Shown in pieces: positions 59,606 to 64,000 of a stretch of DNA of 64,000 bases. Location of the stretch: assembly GCA_947479915.1 (NCBI GenBank), contig CANKAU010000009.1, positions 1 to 64,000 of the forward strand, given 5' to 3'. Source of the DNA: Chloroflexota bacterium (GTDB lineage Bacteria; Chloroflexota; Dehalococcoidia; UBA2979). Under the pieces are notes generated by a model. That model did no database searches. It saw nothing but the letters and a program-made list of their open reading frames with translations, and was not told the DNA's origin. Each line of letters begins with the position of its first letter. Positions within the stretch are counted from its first letter, which is position 1. A program made the translations under genes and the position numbers.

Positions 59606-60367
59606 GTGCCCATCGTCGACTTCTCGCTCGCCGGCAAGACCGCCATCGTGACCGGTGGTAGCCGCGGCATCGGCCGCGCAATCGCCATCGGACTCGCCGA
59701 GGCCGGCGCGAACGTGGTCATCGGTGCGCGGAAGCCCGAGTCGCTGACCGAGGCCGTCGAGGCGGTCAACGCCACCGGCGCGAAGGGCCTCGGCGTGGTC
59801 ACCAACGTCCGCGACATGGACAGCCTCGCGAACCTCGTCGCGGAGACCAAGCAGGCGTACGGGCGCGTCGACATCCTGGTGAACAACGCCGGCACGAACC
59901 CCGTCCACGGCCCGGCCGCGAACATCGACGAGCGTGCGTGGGACGCCGTGTTCAACACGAACCTCAAGTCCGTGTTCTTCCTGAGCCAGCTGGTGCGTGA
60001 TGCCATCCTGGAGCACGGGCAGGGCGGCAGCATCATCAACATCAGCTCGACCGGTGGCTTGCGCGCCGGCAGCGGCCTGGGCGTTTACAGCATCTCGAAG
60101 GCCGGGCTGCTCATGCTCACGCGCGTCCTCGCGAGTGAGTGGGGCGTCGATGGCATCCGCGTGAACTCGATCGCGCCGGGCGTCATCCAGACCGAGTTCT
60201 CCCGTCCGCTCTGGGACAAGCCCGGCGGCGGCGCCGCGGACGGCAAGGGCCTCGGCCGCATCGGCACGCCGGAGGAGATGGCCGGCGCGGCTGTCTACCT
60301 CGCGAGCCCCGCGTCCTCGTACATCACCGGAGCCACGATCCTCGCCGACGGCGGCGCGCTCGCGTAG
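59606..60367 (+). CDS. SDR-family oxidoreductase, FabG-like
   Basis: A 253-residue classical SDR. TGGSRGIGRAIA is the cofactor motif, NNAG follows, the catalytic Ser is in NISSTGG, and Tyr/Lys in YSISKAG. The C-terminal GATILADGGAL is standard. It probably oxidises or reduces a hydroxyl or keto group of a small substrate or acyl thioester. AGGGAG 5-6 nt before the GTG at 59606 (VPIVDFSLAGK) sets the start. An in-frame ATG nine codons earlier is not needed. The phosphotriesterase-like gene follows at 60426, so the two likely form one operon. Confidence 0.88.
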   Translation: MPIVDFSLAGKTAIVTGGSRGIGRAIAIGLAEAGANVVIGARKPESLTEAVEAVNATGAKGLGVVTNVRDMDSLANLVAETKQAYGRVDILVNNAGTNPVHGPAANIDERAWDAVFNTNLKSVFFLSQLVRDAILEHGQGGSIINISSTGGLRAGSGLGVYSISKAGLLMLTRVLASEWGVDGIRVNSIAPGVIQTEFSRPLWDKPGGGAADGKGLGRIGTPEEMAGAAVYLASPASSYITGATILADGGALA

Positions 60368-60425
60368 CGCGGGATCTGCTCCATTCGCGAGGCCCACTGA
60401 CGACGAACTGCCGAGGGAGTGACCG

Positions 60426-61400
60426 ATGAGCGTGATGGTGCAGACGATCCGCGGACCGATCGCGATCGAAGACCTCGGCCTGACGCTCTCGCATGAGCAC
60501 CTCACGGCCGGCTCCGGGACGATGGATCGCGTGCCGTCCGTCTACAACGAGGACGATGCCTACGCCGTGAACATCGAGGCGCTCGCCCGCGCGAAGGCGG
60601 CCGGCGTGCGGTCGATGATAGACCTCACGACGATGGATCTCGGGCGGCAGGTGCGCCTGCTGCAGCGCGTCGCCGACGCGGACACCGGCGTGAACATCGT
60701 GTGTGCCACCGGCGTGTACCGCTGGGTGCCGGCGTACTTCATGGGCCGCGACCCGGACGACATCGCCGAGTTCATGCTCGGCGAGATCACGGAGGGCATC
60801 GAAGGCACCGGCATCCGCGCCGGGATCATCAAGCTCGCATGGGACCTCGAGTATCGGCTGGACGAGGGGCCGTGGTCGCCCCGCAGCGCGCTCGAACGAT
60901 GCGCCCGTGGCGCCGCCCGCGCCGCGAAGGCAGCCGGCGTCCCGATCTCCTGCCACACGGTCGCCACGGATGAACTCGGCACGCCGCTCCTCGACATCTT
61001 CGAGGAGGAGGGGCTGGACCTCGCCGCGGTCACCATCGGGCACTCGAACGACACCACGGACCTCGACTACCTCGGACGGATCGCGGGGCGGGGCGCGAAC
61101 CTCGGCTTCGACCGCTACGGCGGCGTGCGCGACGACGCGGAGAACGAGCGCCGCGCCGCGCTCGCGAAGTCGATGTTCGACGCTGGCTTCGGCGAACAGG
61201 TCAGCCTGGGCCACGACGGCTCGCCATACATGCGATTCGGCGGCATCCGCCCCACGAACCTCGACTGCTGGACGGGGGTGCCGACGCACGAGGTGCCGTG
61301 GCTCCGCGAGCACGGACTGACTGATGAGCAGATCGCGGGCATGACGGAGCGTTCGATCCGCCGCACGTTCGAGGCGGCGGCGGGGATGAGGCGGGGCTAG
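60426..61400 (+). CDS. Phosphotriesterase-family hydrolase (lactonase-like)
   Basis: A 324-residue amidohydrolase-fold enzyme with the complete binuclear metal site of the PTE family: HEH (His23, His25), a bridging Lys136 in IIKLAWD, His176 (ISCHT), His205 (IGHSND) and Asp263 (LGHDGSP). Most bacterial relatives are lactonases or carboxylesterases rather than true phosphotriesterases, and I expect that here. GAGGGAG lies before the ATG. Its stop overlaps the stop of the convergent small membrane-protein gene in the palindrome CTAG (61397-61400). Confidence 0.9.
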   Translation: MSVMVQTIRGPIAIEDLGLTLSHEHLTAGSGTMDRVPSVYNEDDAYAVNIEALARAKAAGVRSMIDLTTMDLGRQVRLLQRVADADTGVNIVCATGVYRWVPAYFMGRDPDDIAEFMLGEITEGIEGTGIRAGIIKLAWDLEYRLDEGPWSPRSALERCARGAARAAKAAGVPISCHTVATDELGTPLLDIFEEEGLDLAAVTIGHSNDTTDLDYLGRIAGRGANLGFDRYGGVRDDAENERRAALAKSMFDAGFGEQVSLGHDGSPYMRFGGIRPTNLDCWTGVPTHEVPWLREHGLTDEQIAGMTERSIRRTFEAAAGMRRG

Positions 61401-61675
61401 GAGAGCGGCCCGAGGACGTCCGACAGCTCGTCGGTGTAGGGGGCGATGAAGAGCACCAGGCTCATCACGGTGAGCATCCAGACGCCCGTGACGACGCCTG
61501 CGCGCATCACCCGCTGGTAGCGGCCGTCCGGGTCCAGCATGTCGCCCTTCACCCACGGCAGGAAGCGCCACAGCTGCGTTTCCGCCAGGACGATCCACCG
61601 CAATACCCCGGGCCGCGCGAGGTGCAGCGCCAGAAGTAACAATCCCATCACAGCGAAGATGCCTTCTATCACCAT
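61397..61675 (-). CDS. Small membrane protein, unknown function
   Basis: A 92-residue protein with two or three hydrophobic segments (about 3-20, 22-38 and 60-82). A short polar loop contains WVKGDMLDPDGRYQRVMRAG. I do not recognise the family. The coding call rests on the clean start with a -10 box TATCGT 6 nt upstream, codon composition like its neighbours, and an exact tail-to-tail overlap with the phosphotriesterase-like gene. Confidence 0.6.
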   Translation of the reverse strand: MVIEGIFAVMGLLLLALHLARPGVLRWIVLAETQLWRFLPWVKGDMLDPDGRYQRVMRAGVVTGVWMLTVMSLVLFIAPYTDELSDVLGPLS

Positions 61676-61681
61676 GACGTG

Positions 61682-61687
61682 ACGATA
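61682..61687 (-). promoter_or_regulatory. -10 box TATCGT, leaderless promoter
   Basis: Minus-strand TATCGT followed by 6 nt and the ATG at 61675, with no ribosome-binding site. The remaining gap to 61925 shows nothing else I can name. Confidence 0.45.
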
Positions 61688-61924
61688 AGGAGCATGACGG
61701 TCATCCGTCCACCTTCAGCGCGAGGCTCCATGCCACACTTCCTGGGCATCGCGTTACGACTGAGCAACGCGCGCGCACATGCGAGAGCAATCCGGCAGAC
61801 GGTTGAAGGAGCCCACCGTGGTGCATCCGCACAACGGCGATGACCTCGTTCCGTCCGCGGCGCGCACCCGCGCGTTGCGGACGTCTCAGCGCGCAGCGGG
61901 GCCCAGGACGCCCCGCATCGCCCG

Positions 61925-63682
61925 ATGAAGAGCGATCACCGTCGGGCCGCCCCGCCTTCGCGTCACCGGCATCCGTTCCGGGGCATCGCTGATCGGCTCT
62001 CGTCCGCTCACCCCGGATCGCAGCTCGCGGCCGTCACGGTGCCGATCATCCTGCTGCTGACGGTCGCCGCCCTGGCGTTCGCGTGGCGCGGCTACCAGCG
62101 CTCGATCGAGACCGCTGACCGTGAGTCGCAGCTCCTCGCCGCCTCGGCCGCGAACGACGCGGAGCGGTTCCTGGCGAACCGGGTGGAGACGTTGAGCGCG
62201 CTCACCGCCGCCGTGGTGCTCCAGAGCGGCAACCTTGACCAGATGTACGAGTACTTCACGCGCGTCGTACAGCTCACCGGTTTCTCCGAGGTGGGGCTCG
62301 TCGACCTCTCGGGATACGCGCAGACCGTCGGCGGCACCGAGCCACTGCGGACGCCGTTGTACATCGGCGATCGCGAGCACGTCATCCGCGCGCTCAGGAC
62401 CGGCGAGCCAGCAATCGGTGGGGTGCAGATCAGCCGCGTCAGCGGCGAGCCGACCGTGTCGATCGTGGTCCCGGTCAAGGTCGGGAACCGCATGACCGCG
62501 CTGATCGCCGGAGCGGTCCGCCTCAACGGCCCCAAGAGCACCGACCTGCGCTTCGGTGACGTCGAGGGCCTGCGCGTGGTGGACGGGCGCGGCAACCTTG
62601 CGGTGGTAGGGAAAGAGGGGCTGCGCGAGCTTCGCAGCGTCACCTCCTGGCCCGGCTACAGCACTGCGCGCGGCACGGACTCGGGCGTGCTGCGAGCGCA
62701 GTCAGGCGTGCTTGGCGAGCCCGACCGCGTCGTCGGCTTCGCATCGGTGCGCGGCTCCGACTGGGTGGTCCTCGTCGACCGCCCGCAGGCCGAGGTGTAC
62801 GGGGCGGCCCGCAGCATGTTGCAGACGGAGATCGGCCTCTCCGCGATCTTCGCCGCCGTGAGCCTGCTTTTCGTCGCGTGGGCGGCCATCCGCCTGGACG
62901 CCGGCGCCGAGCGGTTCGTGCTGTTCATCGACACGCTCACCCACGATGTGGGCACCCCGCTCACCGTGATCCGTGCATATGCCACGCGCCTCCAGCGCAG
63001 GCTCCGCGAGGACTCGGCAGCTGTGTCCAGCGTCACTGAGATCGAACGCGCGGGCCGACGCATCGAGCGGATGGTGCAGGGGCTGGCCGATCTGCTGGAC
63101 CCGGACGGCCGGTCCGAACTGGACCGCACGGAGGTCGACCTCGTACGGCTCGTCCGCGAAATGGTCACGGAGTACGAGATGCGGACGGGGCGCGTGATTC
63201 GCTACGAACCGGCGCAGGGCTCCATGCTCGGCGAGTGGGACGGCCTGCGCATCGAGCGGCTCGTCGACAACCTCCTCTCGAACGCCATCAAGTACAGCGG
63301 TTCCGACACGGAGGTCGTCGTCGACCTCTCGATCCAGCACCACCTCGGGAGTCGCGATGCGATCCTCCAGGTGCGCGATCACGGCATCGGCGTCCCGGTC
63401 GGGGAGCAGCGGTCGATCTGGGGGCGGTTCCGTCGCGGCTCGAACACCAGCGGCGTGCCGGGCAAGGGCGTGGGCCTTGCGAGCGTGCGGCAGATCGCCC
63501 AGGAGCACGATGGCACCGTCGACCTCGTCAGCACGCCGGGGCAGGGCACCACGGTTACCGTGCGCCTCCCGTGGCCGGAGGACGAGGCCGGCACGGACGA
63601 CGAGGCGACCGAGGATGAGGCGGCTGCGGAGTCCTCGGTCGCGCTCCCCCCCGGCTCGGGGTCCAGCGGCAGCCCCGCCTGA
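61925..63682 (+). CDS. Membrane sensor histidine kinase with dCache-like sensor
   Basis: A 585-residue kinase. A membrane helix at about 38-55 and another at about 302-322 flank an extracytoplasmic domain of about 245 residues with the layout of dCache sensors (AANDAERFLANRVETLSALT, then GFSEVGLVDLSGYAQTVGG). HisKA has TLTHDVGTPL with His340; the residue after His is Asp rather than the usual Glu. The ATPase part has DNLLSNAIKYS, DHGIGVP and GKGVGLASVRQI. A C-terminal acidic tail (DEAGTDDEATEDEAAAES) is unusual. No response regulator is encoded beside it, so its partner lies elsewhere. Confidence 0.9.
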   Translation: MKSDHRRAAPPSRHRHPFRGIADRLSSAHPGSQLAAVTVPIILLLTVAALAFAWRGYQRSIETADRESQLLAASAANDAERFLANRVETLSALTAAVVLQSGNLDQMYEYFTRVVQLTGFSEVGLVDLSGYAQTVGGTEPLRTPLYIGDREHVIRALRTGEPAIGGVQISRVSGEPTVSIVVPVKVGNRMTALIAGAVRLNGPKSTDLRFGDVEGLRVVDGRGNLAVVGKEGLRELRSVTSWPGYSTARGTDSGVLRAQSGVLGEPDRVVGFASVRGSDWVVLVDRPQAEVYGAARSMLQTEIGLSAIFAAVSLLFVAWAAIRLDAGAERFVLFIDTLTHDVGTPLTVIRAYATRLQRRLREDSAAVSSVTEIERAGRRIERMVQGLADLLDPDGRSELDRTEVDLVRLVREMVTEYEMRTGRVIRYEPAQGSMLGEWDGLRIERLVDNLLSNAIKYSGSDTEVVVDLSIQHHLGSRDAILQVRDHGIGVPVGEQRSIWGRFRRGSNTSGVPGKGVGLASVRQIAQEHDGTVDLVSTPGQGTTVTVRLPWPEDEAGTDDEATEDEAAAESSVALPPGSGSSGSPA

Positions 63683-63698
63683 CGCGTCCCTCGGCGGG

Positions 63699-64000
63699 TT
63701 ACGCCATCTTCCGGCGCGCGAGCCAGGCGACGAATGCCAGCCCAATGGCCGCGAGGGCGACCAGCGTCGCGGTCTGGAAGTAGTCGGCGTAGTACAGGAC
63801 CGTCTCCCAGCGCTGGCCCAGCAGGTAGCCCGCGGTGACGAAGACTGCGTTCCAGATCAGGCTACCGACGGTCGTGTAGATGGTGAACGATACGAAGTTC
63901 ATCCTCGCGAACCCTGCGGGTACGGAGATCAGCGAACGGACGAGGGGGATGAAGCGGCACAGCAGGACGGCCGTCGTCGACCAGCGGGCGAACCAGCGCT
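63699..64000 (-). CDS. DedA-family membrane protein, N-terminus cut by window edge
   Basis: The C-terminal ~100 residues of a DedA (SNARE-associated) protein. The conserved RFIPLVRSLISVPAGFARMNF segment, with the F/RxxPxxR motif and PAG, lies at the window edge, followed by two membrane helices with SLIWNAVFVTAGYLLGQRWE. DedA proteins move undecaprenyl phosphate or other lipids across the membrane. It ends 17 nt from the convergent histidine kinase stop. The start is outside the window. Confidence 0.88.
   Translation of the reverse strand, partial: RWFARWSTTAVLLCRFIPLVRSLISVPAGFARMNFVSFTIYTTVGSLIWNAVFVTAGYLLGQRWETVLYYADYFQTATLVALAAIGLAFVAWLARRKMA

Noticed and set aside
1-64000. CRISPR arrays, tRNA or rRNA genes, insertion sequences, prophage or attachment sites
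   Set aside because: I saw no regularly spaced repeats, no transposase or integrase, and no tRNA-like cloverleaf. Composition looks even along the window.

Overview
The window is about 64 kb of very GC-rich bacterial DNA. It is gene-dense, with roughly 60 protein genes, no rRNA or tRNA, no CRISPR array and no insertion sequence that I could see. The best taxonomic guess is Chloroflexota, perhaps a Dehalococcoidia, SAR202 or Tepidiformales-like lineage. This is an inference from three things: expanded CaiB/BaiF CoA-transferases, flavin monooxygenases of the LLM type and thiolase/DUF35 pairs; a gene closely resembling 2-methylfumaryl-CoA isomerase (mct) of Chloroflexus; and many TANNNT -10 boxes lying 6-10 nt before start codons, the pattern of leaderless transcripts.

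Layout. 1-1621: a HerA ATPase (cut by the window edge) and a NurA nuclease, translationally coupled. 1753-9710: a catabolic block with an acyl-CoA-dehydrogenase-fold monooxygenase, an LLM oxidoreductase, a MaoC hydratase, an acyl-CoA dehydrogenase, a coupled CaiB pair and an MFS transporter. 9893-20189: three pairs of thiolase-like protein plus Zn-ribbon/OB (DUF35) protein, around a peptide/nickel-type ABC importer (two permeases and a TAT lipoprotein binding protein, no ATPases) and an alpha/beta hydrolase. 20271-29374: MFS and DMT-type transporters, an MBL-fold hydrolase, an alpha/beta hydrolase, a two-domain CaiB fusion, a small HAD protein, a PEBP protein and mct.

29494-40480: housekeeping and signalling genes, namely an acyltransferase-SGNH fusion, an ACT-domain malic enzyme, a DEAD-box helicase, a TSUP permease, an MFS transporter and a four-gene operon (GAF histidine kinase, receiver, phosphoesterase, dual-specificity phosphatase). 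40488-50792: a second CoA-transferase region with two more coupled CaiB pairs, a double-hotdog dehydratase, an MFS paralogue of the 8448 gene, an amino-acid permease and an LLM oxidoreductase. 50872-55376: a tight four-gene operon (SDR-DUF2867, SDR, FAD oxidoreductase, DUF1365) that looks like lipid or membrane modification. 55389-64000: a 2-hydroxyacid dehydrogenase, NhaA, MFS, NIPSNAP, SDR, a phosphotriesterase-like hydrolase, a small membrane protein, a membrane histidine kinase and a DedA protein cut by the edge.

How it fits together (inference). Organic acids enter by the MFS and ABC importers, are activated by CaiB CoA-transferases, oxidised and hydrated by acyl-CoA dehydrogenases and MaoC proteins, and cleaved by thiolase-like/DUF35 heteromers. 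Two of the three thiolase-like proteins lack the nucleophilic Cys, and two have Tyr in place of the catalytic His. This points to Ltp2-type retro-aldolases rather than thiolases. The most interesting feature is the repeated CaiB pair: one pair exists as two overlapping genes (8322-5924) and again as a single fused gene (26863-24455). In both forms the second partner has lost the catalytic Asp.
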